Origin: Arthrobacter sp. ok362
GTDB lineage: Bacteria; Actinomycetota; Actinomycetes; Actinomycetales; Micrococcaceae
Direction of reading: 5' to 3'
Length of the DNA: 64,000 nucleotides
Assembly (NCBI RefSeq): GCF_900102785.1
Contig: NZ_FNGC01000012.1
Location: 81,985-145,984, forward strand
The notes below the pieces were generated by a model. That model did not search any database and was not told the DNA's origin. It saw only the letters and a list, made by a program, of their open reading frames with translations. Shown here one piece after another: positions 17,897 to 26,256 of the stretch (position 1 is the stretch's first letter; every line of letters begins with the position of its first letter). The position numbers and the translations under genes are program-made.

Positions 17897-17921
17897 CCTA
17901 GACACTAGGTGTCCTTGTCAA
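17897..17921. promoter_or_regulatory. Divergent promoter with palindromic operator, probable GntR/FCD site
   Basis: Between permease and regulator lies a perfect palindrome CCTAG-ACA-CTAGG (17897-17909), overlapped by ACAC-TAG-GTGT (17902-17912). On the minus strand a consensus -35 TTGACA (17921-17916) begins just upstream of it, so the palindrome falls in the promoter spacer of the permease operon. A bound repressor there would block transcription. A TTGTCA (17915-17920) on the plus strand may serve the regulator gene. The -10 elements are not clear. Binding by the adjacent regulator is inferred from position. Confidence 0.55.
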
Positions 17922-17967
17922 TAGTTCTCCGGTAGTCTTAGGGCCAAGACAGGCTGGAAGGACGCGC

Positions 17968-18675
17968 ATGGCAAAGCAGGCGGCAACGCATCAGATTTCC
18001 CGCGTTTCGCGGCCCCGGCTCTACGAGCAGCTGGTGGAACAGATCATGGACTTCATCGAGTCCGCCGAGCTGGGTCCCGGCGACACGCTGCCGGCTGAAC
18101 GGGAGCTTGCCGAGCGGCTGGGGGTTTCGCGGGCAACCCTGGCGCAGGCCTTGGTGGCCCTCGAAGTGCTCGGCGTGATTGACGTCCAGCACGGCACCGG
18201 TGCGGTGCTGGTCTACCGGCCCAACGTTCCGTCCGTGATCAAGGGCCTCCGAGAGCACCGCAGCCGGCTGCCCGAGATCGTTGAAGCGCGCAGCACGCTG
18301 GAGGTCAAGCTGGCCGAGCTGGCCGCGGCCCGCCGCACCGAGCAGGACATGAACGCCATCGATCGCGCCCTCGAGGCCATGGCCGAGGAGGTCGCCTCGG
18401 GCGACCGGGGTGCGCGGGGCGACGAGCTGTTCCACCAGGCAGTAACCGCCGCGGCCCATTCGGCAGTCTTGGCCCAGTTGATGACCTTCATTGCCGGAAT
18501 GGTCCTGGAAACGCGCCTCGAATCCCTCGGACAGCCCGGCCGGCCGGAGCAGTCGCTCGCCTCCCACCGCAAAATCGCCGACGCGATCAGGTCCCGGGAT
18601 TCGGCGGCCGCCGCGGCGGCGATGCTCGAGCACATTGAACTTGTCTCCGATGTTGCCCTGCTGAAGAACAGCTAA
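17968..18675 (+). CDS. GntR-family regulator, FCD subclass (MatR-like position)
   Basis: A 235-residue transcription factor. The winged helix spans about residues 12-80, with YEQLVEQIMDFIESAELGPG, LPAERELAERLGVSRATLAQAL and VIDVQHGTGAVL. The helical ligand-binding FCD domain follows (about 90-225), with EARSTLEVKLAELAA and DELFHQAVTAAAHS. FCD regulators usually release DNA when they bind a carboxylic acid, often with a bound metal. It is divergent from the dicarboxylate operon and probably represses it until substrate is present. It is six bases upstream of the carboxylesterase gene, so the two may be cotranscribed. Confidence 0.9.
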   Translation: MAKQAATHQISRVSRPRLYEQLVEQIMDFIESAELGPGDTLPAERELAERLGVSRATLAQALVALEVLGVIDVQHGTGAVLVYRPNVPSVIKGLREHRSRLPEIVEARSTLEVKLAELAAARRTEQDMNAIDRALEAMAEEVASGDRGARGDELFHQAVTAAAHSAVLAQLMTFIAGMVLETRLESLGQPGRPEQSLASHRKIADAIRSRDSAAAAAAMLEHIELVSDVALLKNS

Positions 18676-18681
18676 GCCTGT

Positions 18682-20007
18682 ATGAATGTGAACCTTTCCT
18701 TCGATCCGCCGTGTGGCCCGATCACCGGATGGCGCGACGGCGCCGTCGTGCGTGCCACCGGCATTCCCTACGCCACCGCGGAGCGGTTTCAGCCGCCGGC
18801 GCCGGCAACCGACTGGTCCGAGGTGCTCGAGGCGACATCCCTGTCTCCGGCGTGCCCGCAGGCCCCGGTGCCCTTCCTGGACGACGTGCTCGGCACCCGC
18901 TACGGCGAACTGCCAGGCAGCGAGGATTGCCAGCGGCTGTCCATCACCCTGCCTGCCGATCTCGACGACGGTGAGCGGCTGCCGGTGATGGTGTGGCTGC
19001 ACGGCGGGTCCTACACGTCCGGATCGGGGGACCTGGCGATATTCGACCCGGCGGCGCTGGTTGCCGAAACCCGGGTGATCGTCGTTTCGGTGACCTACCG
19101 GCTGGGCCTCTTCGGATATTTGTCCACCAGCACCGGCCGGCCCGCCAATTTGGGCCTGCTGGACCAGATCGAGTCGTTCCGGTGGGTGCAGCGCAACATC
19201 GCATCGTTCGGTGGCGATCCGGGCAGGGTCACCGCCTTCGGGCAATCCGCAGGGGGCGACGCCGTCGCGCACCTCATGGCGACGCCGGGCGCGGCGTCCC
19301 TCTTCCAGCGGGCCATCATTCAAAGTGCCCCGCTGGGTATTACCCGGGGGCGGGAGAAGATGAACGCCGCCATGGGTATCGCCGCGGAAGCGGTTACCGC
19401 CGGCACTCCGGCGATGGACGTCGTCGCCCTCGAAGACGATGTGGCGCGGGCGGCGAGAAGGTTCGGGCTGATGGCTGCCATGCCGTTCGGTATCCAGTAC
19501 GGGCATTCACCCCTGCCCGAGGAATCCGAGCTTGACGGGGCCTGGAATGCGGCTGCGCCAGGGATCGACATCCTGATCGGGCACACAGCGGAGGAGGTCA
19601 GGCTGTTTCTGCCGCGAAGCCCGCACCTGAGCCACGTGGCGAGGATTCCCGTGGTCGGCAGCGCCATACTCAAGGCAGTCACGTGGGTGGTCACGGAAAT
19701 GGTGTACGGCAAAGCGGCCAGGCAGTTTGCCAGGCGGCATGTGCGGGCGGGCGGGCGGGCCCACACCTACGTGCTGTCCTGGCGCGCACCGGGAAATCTC
19801 TACGGCGCCGCGCACACAGTTGACCTGCCGCTGCTGTTTGGCCACCAACGGACGTGGGAGGGTGCCGGACTGCTTGCGGGCGCCACCTGGGAGGACATCA
19901 ATGCGCAGGGCCGGGCGATGCGGGCGCTGTGGGCCCGGTTCGCCTACGGGGAAGGCCTGGGGGCCCGGGGCGAGATCCCCGGCTCACTCCGGTACCGATC
20001 GGTCTAG
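18682..20007 (+). CDS. Type B carboxylesterase (para-nitrobenzyl esterase-like)
   Basis: A 441-residue alpha/beta hydrolase of the carboxylesterase/cholinesterase type. The oxyanion loop is WLHGGSYTSGSG (HGG at 107-109), and the nucleophile lies in FGQSAGGD (Ser189). The acid region is near EEVRLF, and the His is in GAAHTVDLPLLFG. No signal peptide is visible, so it acts in the cytoplasm. It begins six bases after the GntR gene. It might release a dicarboxylate from an ester, feeding the neighbouring catabolic operon, but this is only suggested by position. It is shorter than the usual 480-500 residues. Its stop shares CTAG with the convergent gene. Confidence 0.85.
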   Translation: MNVNLSFDPPCGPITGWRDGAVVRATGIPYATAERFQPPAPATDWSEVLEATSLSPACPQAPVPFLDDVLGTRYGELPGSEDCQRLSITLPADLDDGERLPVMVWLHGGSYTSGSGDLAIFDPAALVAETRVIVVSVTYRLGLFGYLSTSTGRPANLGLLDQIESFRWVQRNIASFGGDPGRVTAFGQSAGGDAVAHLMATPGAASLFQRAIIQSAPLGITRGREKMNAAMGIAAEAVTAGTPAMDVVALEDDVARAARRFGLMAAMPFGIQYGHSPLPEESELDGAWNAAAPGIDILIGHTAEEVRLFLPRSPHLSHVARIPVVGSAILKAVTWVVTEMVYGKAARQFARRHVRAGGRAHTYVLSWRAPGNLYGAAHTVDLPLLFGHQRTWEGAGLLAGATWEDINAQGRAMRALWARFAYGEGLGARGEIPGSLRYRSV

Positions 20008-20660
20008 AACAGCTGGGCAGCGGTCACCCAGAGGAGCACGACGACGCCGAGGGCGATCATCGGGCGGTTCCATGTCGAGGTTACTGTGCCGTCGGAGGAG
20101 CGGAGCCCGGCGGTGCGGGCTTCCTGCCATGCCTTGGCGATCTCGTCACGGCCGGTGGACACAGTGGGCTGGTGGTTGAACCGTTCATTGCTTGGGAGCA
20201 TGCTGTATGGCCGGCTTTTCAGATCGCTGACGTGCGCAAAACCGGATTCGAACGAGCCCGGCGGGGTAGGAGCGCCCCAGCTCACATACTTCTTGCCCGC
20301 GGCCCTGACAGCTACGGCAAAGCGGACCTCGACGTCCTGCACCGTATCGAAGGGTATCCGGTGGTCGCGGAGGCCATTGATCAGCGTAAAGCCGTCGCCA
20401 TCAACGCGCAGGCATGGCAGCCACTGGGCTACGTAGACGACCCAGGAGGCCAGCACCAGCCAGGGTGCGGCGTCCATCGCGGCCCGGGTTTCTCCGCTGG
20501 CCACCAGCCAGCACAGGGTGCCCGCAGCAGCGGCCCATGCGGCTGCGGCCACAGGGCGGCCCGACGCCGAGCGGTGCGTTCTGGCTCGACGGGCGGACCG
20601 CTGAGTGGACGCTGAGCAGTCCGCCTGCGCCGGGTACTGCTTCTCTTTTGAAGCTTTCAA
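20004..20660 (-). CDS. Membrane protein with PH-like domain
   Basis: A 218-residue protein starting at a TTG (20660) that is preceded by GGAGGGG. After a polar N-terminus come two membrane helices (about 35-50 and 63-82). A bacterial PH-like domain follows (CLRVDGDGFTLINGLRDHRIPFDTVQDVEVR, residues about 84-110). A C-terminal helix (RPMIALGVVVLLWVTAAQLF) ends the protein. The pattern matches small actinobacterial PH-domain membrane proteins of unknown role. Its stop codon overlaps the convergent esterase stop by four bases. Confidence 0.7.
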   Translation of the reverse strand: MKASKEKQYPAQADCSASTQRSARRARTHRSASGRPVAAAAWAAAAGTLCWLVASGETRAAMDAAPWLVLASWVVYVAQWLPCLRVDGDGFTLINGLRDHRIPFDTVQDVEVRFAVAVRAAGKKYVSWGAPTPPGSFESGFAHVSDLKSRPYSMLPSNERFNHQPTVSTGRDEIAKAWQEARTAGLRSSDGTVTSTWNRPMIALGVVVLLWVTAAQLF

Positions 20661-20704
20661 CGGTCCCCCTCCATTGCCCGAGTCGTCGTCGGGATGAGTG
20701 TAAT

Positions 20705-21220
20705 CTATCGCATGCGCTGTCCGACTCGGTGGTCAAGGGTGAAACCCGGATACTCGGGAAAGTCGCCAACACGATCGGCCTCGAACCCAAGAGCCTCGTA
20801 GAAGCCGATGGCTGACGGACTTGCCTGCCAGTCCAGGATCATTGGTTGTGGCCGGGCCCGCGACCAGTCGAAGATGAAGTTCATGAGGGCCCTGCCGGTG
20901 CCGCCCAGGCGTGTGTCAGGATCGACAAAGAGGTCATGAACGCGACCTGTGGTGAACGTAGCCCGCAGGCCGGCCCCAAAGTCCTGGGCCAGGCCATAGC
21001 CGATCAGCCTGCCGCGCCCCTGCGGTTGTGCCACGGGGAGGCACCATGAGGTGTCTGCCAGGAACGCAGTGAACCGGCTCTGGAATGCCTCCGGCGGAAC
21101 CTCCTGCGCGGATGGGGTGAACGAAATGGACAACCGACGCACCTCGGCCGCATCCTCCGGCCTCGCTGCGCGCACCACTAGCCCTTCGAGCGTCACGGGC
21201 CGCTCCTTCCCTTGAGCCAT
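20705..21220 (-). CDS. GNAT-family N-acetyltransferase
   Basis: A 171-residue single-domain GNAT protein. It starts with VVRAARPEDAAEVRRLSISF. It has the acetyl-CoA-binding region VHDLFVDPDTRLGGTGRALMNFI (a variant of R/Q-x-x-G-x-G/A) and the C-terminal LDWQASPSAIGFYEALGFE. The acceptor is unknown. It lies just downstream of a small membrane-protein gene on the same strand (gap 33 bases). Confidence 0.85.
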   Translation of the reverse strand: MAQGKERPVTLEGLVVRAARPEDAAEVRRLSISFTPSAQEVPPEAFQSRFTAFLADTSWCLPVAQPQGRGRLIGYGLAQDFGAGLRATFTTGRVHDLFVDPDTRLGGTGRALMNFIFDWSRARPQPMILDWQASPSAIGFYEALGFEADRVGDFPEYPGFTLDHRVGQRMR

Positions 21221-21253
21221 TCACCGTTCTGCGATCAATCCGGCGAACTGGAA

Positions 21254-21418
21254 TTAGTGCGGAAGCTCTGCTGCCTCAGCGGCTACTGCCTCTGCGCGAA
21301 GCTGCGCGATCCGCAACTTCAGAAAAGTGTTCAGCCGGAACACGGTTCGCGCCAGAACGAAAAACGCTGCCACGGGAAAAGCCCAGTAGAGGGCCGCAAC
21401 GAGCAAGCCAAGATCCAA
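21254..21418 (-). CDS. Small single-helix membrane protein (54 aa)
   Basis: An open frame of 54 residues. The start is TTG at 21418, eight bases after GGGGG, and the stop is TAA. The first half is a clear membrane helix (LLVAALYWAFPVAAFFVLARTV). The second half is a charged amphipathic helix (LKLRIAQLRAEAVAAEAAEL). Third codon positions look coding. It precedes the GNAT gene at 20705-21220 on the same strand. No family is recognised. It could be a transport or envelope accessory peptide. Confidence 0.45.
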   Translation of the reverse strand: MDLGLLVAALYWAFPVAAFFVLARTVFRLNTFLKLRIAQLRAEAVAAEAAELPH

Positions 21419-21532
21419 TTTCTAACCCCCAGTGTTGATACTGCGTTTACGACTCAGCGCAGCATAGATGCTCCAGCGGGTATTGACGTAGTCAATTTCG
21501 GCTGCGGAGATCCTGTCGTTGCGCGGGAAAGG

Positions 21533-21790
21533 TCACTCAGTGAGTTCGGCCAGCACTTCGGCTGCGTCTGTATTTCCGGCGGATGCCAGGCGCCGCAGCT
21601 CTGCGAAATCTTCGTTCTCAGCTGCGAGTTCAACCAGCTGATCCTCAGCGTCTTTGCTGCCGCCGTCGGCAAAATGCCGCAGCTCGTCGAAGTCTCCCCG
21701 CTCCGCGGCAAGCTCGATGACTTCTCCTATGGCGTCGTTGTCACCATGGGCAGCCCGATCCCGGAGAGCTGAAAGATCAGAATCTGACAT
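21533..21790 (-). CDS. Small acidic repeat protein (TPR/Sel1-like units)
   Basis: An 85-residue acidic protein beginning MSDSDLSALRDRAAHGDNDA. It is built from two to three copies of a unit of about 33-35 residues: LIxLAAExGDFDELRxxADGGxxDA, seen as VIELAAERGDFDELRHFADG and LVELAAENEDFAELRRLASAG. Such short helical repeats resemble TPR/Sel1-like proteins of actinobacteria with unknown function. The frame is open upstream to 22147, but that extension is antisense to the GNAT gene and unlikely. Repeat copy number may vary between strains. Confidence 0.6.
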   Translation of the reverse strand: MSDSDLSALRDRAAHGDNDAIGEVIELAAERGDFDELRHFADGGSKDAEDQLVELAAENEDFAELRRLASAGNTDAAEVLAELTE

Positions 21791-21854
21791 CGGGAGGACC
21801 TTAAGAAAGAATTCTGCTGGACACTTCCCGGCTGCGGCGGCTGAGTGATCCGCT

Positions 21855-22775
21855 ATGGTCAGCGGTATGCGGAAACCGGTGATCGAACCAGCGACGGCCG
21901 CTGATGCGGATCGCTTCGCAGCCGACTCGCCATGGGCCCGGGCCGACGAATGGCGTGTCGGGGGATCATCGCTCGTGGCAAAGATCAAGGGGGAGCCAGC
22001 GGGCATCGCCGTCTCGGCCACCAACAGCGTCCACCCGACCCGGGACCCGGTGTTCGTGTTCGTCGCCGAGCAATTCAGGCGACAAGGCATCGGTTCGGCG
22101 CTGGTGAAATCCATCCAAACCCGTCGTCGGACGCCGCTGTCGGTCAAAGCCCACCCAGGGGCGGTTGCCCACGAGTTCTACAAATCACTTGGCGCCGTGC
22201 GCTACCAAGTCTGCCCGCCTGAGCGGGTCGACACCTCAAGCATTGAGGTGCGCCGATGGGCACTCGGAAACCGTCGCGACGACATCCGCACCGGCGACCG
22301 GCTAACGCTGGAACAACTGACTGAAGCCTGGACGAAAATGTATGAAGTCGTTCACGCATCATGGTCGCCAACTGGGATGCGGAGTCGTCTCCTCGCCGAA
22401 TTTGGACCCATGATCCAGGAAGAACTGGATCCGTCCCGAAGCATGTTCGTCATCAGGAACGACCGAATTGCTGCTGCATGCTTTGTCTTCGGTACAGGCC
22501 GGGATCTGGAAGCCGAGGCGATATGCGAATCCCTGCATCCAGCCAACCGCTTGGCGCGCACTGACGTCGCCGCCTGCATGGCAGAAGTGCTGGTGAACGC
22601 CGGCGGCACTCCGGTCTTGTTTGACGGACACATTACCGACCCACACTTCTTTCCGACTCTCCAACGCATTCCGGCTGTTACAGGCAGGACGCTGGAGCTC
22701 CTCGAAATCCCCGCAGCGCCACGCCTTCTCACCATGGGCAGAAACGAAATTGCCCACATCATCGCGCGGACCTAA
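21855..22775 (+). CDS. GNAT-family acetyltransferase, two-domain
   Basis: A 306-residue protein whose first half is a GNAT domain: FVFVAEQFRRQGIGSALVKSI is the acetyl-CoA loop, followed by HEFYKSLGAVRY. The second half (ALGNRRDDIRTGDRLTLEQL onward) resembles a degenerate second GNAT-like domain, with FVIRNDRIAAACFVFG and ICESLHPANRLARTDVAACMAEVL. ATG at 21855 or 21867 are both possible. The acceptor is unknown; it is divergent from the repeat protein. Confidence 0.75.
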   Translation: MVSGMRKPVIEPATAADADRFAADSPWARADEWRVGGSSLVAKIKGEPAGIAVSATNSVHPTRDPVFVFVAEQFRRQGIGSALVKSIQTRRRTPLSVKAHPGAVAHEFYKSLGAVRYQVCPPERVDTSSIEVRRWALGNRRDDIRTGDRLTLEQLTEAWTKMYEVVHASWSPTGMRSRLLAEFGPMIQEELDPSRSMFVIRNDRIAAACFVFGTGRDLEAEAICESLHPANRLARTDVAACMAEVLVNAGGTPVLFDGHITDPHFFPTLQRIPAVTGRTLELLEIPAAPRLLTMGRNEIAHIIART

Positions 22776-22905
22776 ACCTTCCCCGAGTGGTGATTCCAGA
22801 TTCAGCGAGCTATGAATTGGGGCTCGCCACAGGCACCGATTCGTGCTGAGATGTCTGCCAAGTGTTCGATGGGCTAGCTCATTGTGGAGCTGCGGAGGGG
22901 GTGCC

Positions 22906-23166
22906 GTGGAGGAAACGCCTCAGCTGCGCCGGCGTCCTAGATGGCCCTCGCCGTTGGCCATTCTGCTGGTGATCGCCGTCGACGCCTTCCTAATCGGCTT
23001 TCGGACAGGCGAGTGCGTCGACTACACCGCGGAGTCGGGCGCCGTCAGCACGTGCACGAGCGCCCCGGTTCTTGGGCCGGCAGGCACGTGGCTCCTTGCG
23101 GCAGTCAGCGTCCTCGTCATCAGCTTTTTCGTCCGCCGGCTAGTGCGCGCCGCACGGCACCGATGA
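22906..23166 (+). CDS. Small two-helix membrane protein
   Basis: An 86-residue protein with a polar Arg-rich N-terminus, a membrane helix (PLAILLVIAVDAFLIGF), an extracytoplasmic loop containing two cysteines (GECVDY, VSTCTSAP) and a second helix (GTWLLAAVSVLVISFFV) ending in Arg residues. The GTG at 22906 follows GGAGGGG and is preferred to the upstream start at 22843. No family recognised. Its stop overlaps an alternative ATG of the next gene (ATGA at 23163). Confidence 0.55.
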   Translation: MEETPQLRRRPRWPSPLAILLVIAVDAFLIGFRTGECVDYTAESGAVSTCTSAPVLGPAGTWLLAAVSVLVISFFVRRLVRAARHR

Positions 23167-23189
23167 CCTCAGTCGATAGATTCGGGGCC

Positions 23190-23741
23190 ATGACCACTCC
23201 TGATATCCGCGTCAGGGACGCGATCGAAGACGACGCCGCACGGCTGGCCGAGGTCCATGTTGCGGCCTGGCGAGCCACTTACCGTGGAGTCATGACCGAT
23301 GAGTATCTTGACGGTCTCGACGTCGGGCGGGCAGCGTCTGCGTGGCGCCGCAACATCCTGGGGCCCAGGGAAGGGACTATTCACCTCGTCGTCCAAAGCG
23401 GCAATGAGGTTGTGGGTTTCGCCATCCTCGGCCCTGCTGCCGGCGACTCGGACCCGGAAACCGGTCAGCTCCACGCGATTAATGTGCATCCGGACTGGTG
23501 GGCGCAGGGCGCGGGCTCCATCCTGTTCGCGGCCGCCGAAGAAAAGTTCATCGAACTCGGCTACCGTCGGGCATTTCTGTGGGTGGAGAAAAGCAACAAT
23601 CGGGCCATCAGTTTTTACAGCAACCGCCGCTGGCTCGACGACGGAGCGACCCTGGAAGACACCAGATTCAATCCGCCTGTGGCTGAGAAACGCCACAGCC
23701 GGATCTTCCCGCCCGGAACGGTCCCGTTCGTCACGCTGTGA
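23190..23741 (+). CDS. GNAT-family N-acetyltransferase
   Basis: A 183-residue GNAT protein. It begins MTTPDIRVRDAIEDDAARLAEVHVAAWRATYRG. The acetyl-CoA region is LHAINVHPDWWAQGAGSILFAAAE, and the C-terminal part is WVEKSNNRAISFYSNRRWLDDG. The motif VAAWRATYRGVM is common in a branch of actinobacterial GNATs often annotated as ribosomal-protein-like acetyltransferases. An alternative ATG at 23163 would overlap the previous stop and couple the two genes, but it lacks a ribosome binding site. Confidence 0.85.
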   Translation: MTTPDIRVRDAIEDDAARLAEVHVAAWRATYRGVMTDEYLDGLDVGRAASAWRRNILGPREGTIHLVVQSGNEVVGFAILGPAAGDSDPETGQLHAINVHPDWWAQGAGSILFAAAEEKFIELGYRRAFLWVEKSNNRAISFYSNRRWLDDGATLEDTRFNPPVAEKRHSRIFPPGTVPFVTL

Positions 23742-23812
23742 GCGCAACGTGCGTAAAACGGCATCCGCCGCGTACCGATCAGCACGGACGCCGGCCACGC
23801 CGCCGGCCGCCG

Positions 23813-25204
23813 TCATGCGAACAGCCCTTCGCCGATGAAACCCCCTGCCCTGGTCCCCGGGGGAACCGCGAACAGGCCCGAGCCGGTGTGCTTTAGGTAT
23901 TCCAGGGCCAGTGTGTCCTCCTTCGCCATGGCCAGCTGCATGGGCACATAGTGCGTTCGGGGGTCTGTTACGAAGGCGATGAAGAACAGTCCGGCGTCTA
24001 GGTGGCCCAGACCGTCCGATCCGTCGGTGTAGTTGTAGCCGCGCCGGAGCATCTTGACGCCGCTGTTCCGGCTCGAGTGCGCAAGCCGGACGTGGGCGTC
24101 CAGCGGAATCAGTGGTTCGCCGCCGTGCCCCGTGATCTCGAAGTCGGGGGCGGAGAACTCCTCGCCGCCGGAAAGCGGGGATCCCGTGCCCTTGGTGCGG
24201 CCGATCAGGGCTTCCTGTTCCCGCAGCGAGGTGCGGTCCCAGATTTCGATGTGCATCCGGATCCGGCGCGCTACGAGGTACGTGCCGCCGGCCATCCAAG
24301 CTTCGTCCGGGCGGGTTCCCGGGCCGGACCACACGTGCTCGTCCAGCAGGGCGGTGTCCTCGGCTTTGAGGTTGCTGGTGCCGTCCTTGAAGCCGAAGAG
24401 GTTCCGCGGGGTGGTTTGGGACCGTGAGGTGGAGGAGGTCCGGCCGAACCCCAGCTGTGACCAGCGGACGCGCGTCTGGCCGAATCCGATACGGGCGAGG
24501 TTCCGGATCGCGTGGACGGCCACCTGGGGGTCGTCGGCGCAGGCCTGCACCACGATGTCGCCGCCGGTGCGTCCGGGCTGGAGATCATCGCCGGGGAAGT
24601 GCGGCAGGTCGATCAGGGCGTCCGGGCGGCGTCCGTCCAGGCCGAAGCGGGCCTTGCCGTCCTTCTCGAACAGGCCTGCGCCGAACCCGAAGGTGAGGGT
24701 GAGCTTTCCGGCCCCAAGGTCCAGGGTCTCGCCCGTGTCCTCCGGAGGTGCGTCATAGGGGCCGTCGACGGCCCCGCTGCTGCCCGTGCTGCGCCCCGCG
24801 GTCATCGCCGCGGCGGCGGTGGTCCAGTCCTTCAGGAGCCGGATGAGCTCTGCGCGGTCCTCAGCGACGACGTCGAACGCTGCAATGTGAAGACGGTCCT
24901 GGGCGGGCGTGGCGATGCCTGCCTGGCGGTCACCGTGGAAGGGGATGACCTGGCCGGGCGCCGCCAGCGGAGCGGCCGCTGCCTCGACGGCGTCGTGGCT
25001 GACGAAGCCCGCCGCCAGCCCGGCGACGGCGCCCGCGCCGCCGGCGCCTGCGAGGGACAAGAGTCCGCGGCGGGAGATCCCGCGGCGGGTCAGACTACTG
25101 TTCCCGGAGGCGGCCGCTGACGGCGGTCCTGCAGCGGGAGCTGGCTCCGGAGTGCCGGCGTCGGGCGTCTGGCCGGGGCTGCCGTCGAAGGGGCAACCGC
25201 TCAC
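23813..25204 (-). CDS. efeB: EfeB, Tat-exported Dyp-type haem peroxidase/deferrochelatase
   Basis: A 463-residue Dyp-type peroxidase. After a variable leader comes a twin-arginine signal (SRRGLLSLAGAGGAG), so the folded haem enzyme is exported by Tat. Landmarks are GFKDGTSN (distal Asp in the GxxDG motif), ARRIRMHIEIWDR, and the likely haem-ligand His in DAHVRLAH. EfeB works with EfeO in ferrous/ferric iron acquisition outside the membrane and can also act as a peroxidase. It starts with GTG overlapping the efeO stop (25201-25204), so they form an operon. Confidence 0.92.
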   Translation of the reverse strand: MSGCPFDGSPGQTPDAGTPEPAPAAGPPSAAASGNSSLTRRGISRRGLLSLAGAGGAGAVAGLAAGFVSHDAVEAAAAPLAAPGQVIPFHGDRQAGIATPAQDRLHIAAFDVVAEDRAELIRLLKDWTTAAAAMTAGRSTGSSGAVDGPYDAPPEDTGETLDLGAGKLTLTFGFGAGLFEKDGKARFGLDGRRPDALIDLPHFPGDDLQPGRTGGDIVVQACADDPQVAVHAIRNLARIGFGQTRVRWSQLGFGRTSSTSRSQTTPRNLFGFKDGTSNLKAEDTALLDEHVWSGPGTRPDEAWMAGGTYLVARRIRMHIEIWDRTSLREQEALIGRTKGTGSPLSGGEEFSAPDFEITGHGGEPLIPLDAHVRLAHSSRNSGVKMLRRGYNYTDGSDGLGHLDAGLFFIAFVTDPRTHYVPMQLAMAKEDTLALEYLKHTGSGLFAVPPGTRAGGFIGEGLFA

Positions 25205-26133
25205 AGCACTACTGCCGACGTGAGCTTGGCGAGCGGCTCGCCCAGGGCATCTACCAGGGAAGCGAGTTGCTGGACCTGGGCCTGGCTGAGCTGGTTGTAG
25301 TAGGCGAAGCCTTCGCCGGAGGAGTGCTGCTTGAGCCCGGCCTGCAAGGCCGCGAACTTTGCCTCGAGTGCCTGGGCCAGGGCCGGGTCCTTTCGCTGCA
25401 GCACGGGCTTTAGGCTTTCGAACGCGATCCGGGCCCCATCCACGTTGGCCTGGAAGTCCCAGAGATCGGTGTGGGACCAGATTTCTTCCTCTCCGGTGAC
25501 TTTGCCGGTGGCTACTTCGTCCAGGAGTTCCTTGGCGCCGTTGCCGATCTTGTCCGCGGAGAGTTCCACGGTGCGGGTCCGCTGGGCCAGGTCCTCGGTG
25601 TCGGCAACGAGCTGCGTGGCGATGGCTGTGCGCTCCGCCTTTGTCAGGGGGATGTAGTCGGCCGGCGGGAACAGGTCCTTCTCGGCCCGGTGCCAGCCAG
25701 TCCATTCCTGGCCGGGTTCGAGGTCGGCTTCACGGGCATCAAGCTTGGGGTCGAGGTCCCCAAACGACTCGGCCACCGGTTCAATGCGTTCCCAGTGCAT
25801 GCGGGTGGCGGCATAAAGCCCGCGGGCCTTCGTTGCGTCTCCTGCGGCGTAAGCCTCCGCGAACGCCTTCGTGCCGCCCACGAGCTGGTTGGTCTGATCC
25901 TTCACGTATGCGGCATACTGCCGGGTGCCGGTGTCCAGCAGCTCCTGAAGATTGGCGTCGACGGCGGGGTTCGTGCCGGAGTCCGTGACCTGGATCGATC
26001 CGTCGGCCGTGCCCGGGATTTTTGAGCTGACCATGCAGCCGGTCAGGGCCAGCGGAGCGGCGGTTGCTGCCGCAACCAAGGCAAGCATCTTCCGGAATCG
26101 TGGAGCAGTTTTGGGCATGGGGATACAAGGCAT
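25201..26133 (-). CDS. efeO: EfeO, iron-uptake lipoprotein (M75-type domain)
   Basis: A 310-residue lipoprotein. The signal ends in the lipobox LTGC (Cys33), followed by an imelysin-like/M75 helical domain with HWERIEP (residues 113-119), GWHRAEKDLFPP and a C-terminal bundle HSSGEGFAYYNQLS. EfeO binds iron outside the cytoplasmic membrane and hands it to the permease EfeU. AGAGGA precedes the ATG. It is the first gene of efeOB. No efeU permease gene is adjacent. An iron box lies about 110 bases upstream. Confidence 0.92.
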   Translation of the reverse strand: MPCIPMPKTAPRFRKMLALVAAATAAPLALTGCMVSSKIPGTADGSIQVTDSGTNPAVDANLQELLDTGTRQYAAYVKDQTNQLVGGTKAFAEAYAAGDATKARGLYAATRMHWERIEPVAESFGDLDPKLDAREADLEPGQEWTGWHRAEKDLFPPADYIPLTKAERTAIATQLVADTEDLAQRTRTVELSADKIGNGAKELLDEVATGKVTGEEEIWSHTDLWDFQANVDGARIAFESLKPVLQRKDPALAQALEAKFAALQAGLKQHSSGEGFAYYNQLSQAQVQQLASLVDALGEPLAKLTSAVVL

Positions 26134-26242
26134 GGGTGTTTCCTCTGGTTGGTGGGGGAACGACTGGCGGTTGAGGTTCGGAAGCGTGCAGGGCCGTTGG
26201 GCATATGGATCCCCCCAGCTACGATGCCGAGGAAGCGCGTAC

Positions 26243-26256
26243 TTAGGTGCACCTAA
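26243..26256. promoter_or_regulatory. IdeR/DtxR-like iron box upstream of efeO
   Basis: The perfect palindrome TTAGGTGCACCTAA is close to the core of actinobacterial DtxR/IdeR operators (TTAGGTTAG...CTAACCTAA). On the minus strand TTGCGT and TATCCT with a 16-base spacer lie just upstream of it. The site would then sit at the start of the efeOB transcript and block it when iron is plentiful. Regulation is inferred from operator resemblance and gene function. Confidence 0.65.

Noticed and set aside
17938..19506. 522-residue minus-strand frame across the GntR regulator and esterase
   Set aside because: It spans two real genes in antisense and reads as a low-complexity Arg/Gly/His string.
23813..25705. 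Longer 630-residue version of EfeB
   Set aside because: The extra 167 residues are antisense-like shadow of efeO coding sequence; the GTG at 25204 overlaps the efeO stop and puts the Tat signal near the N-terminus.
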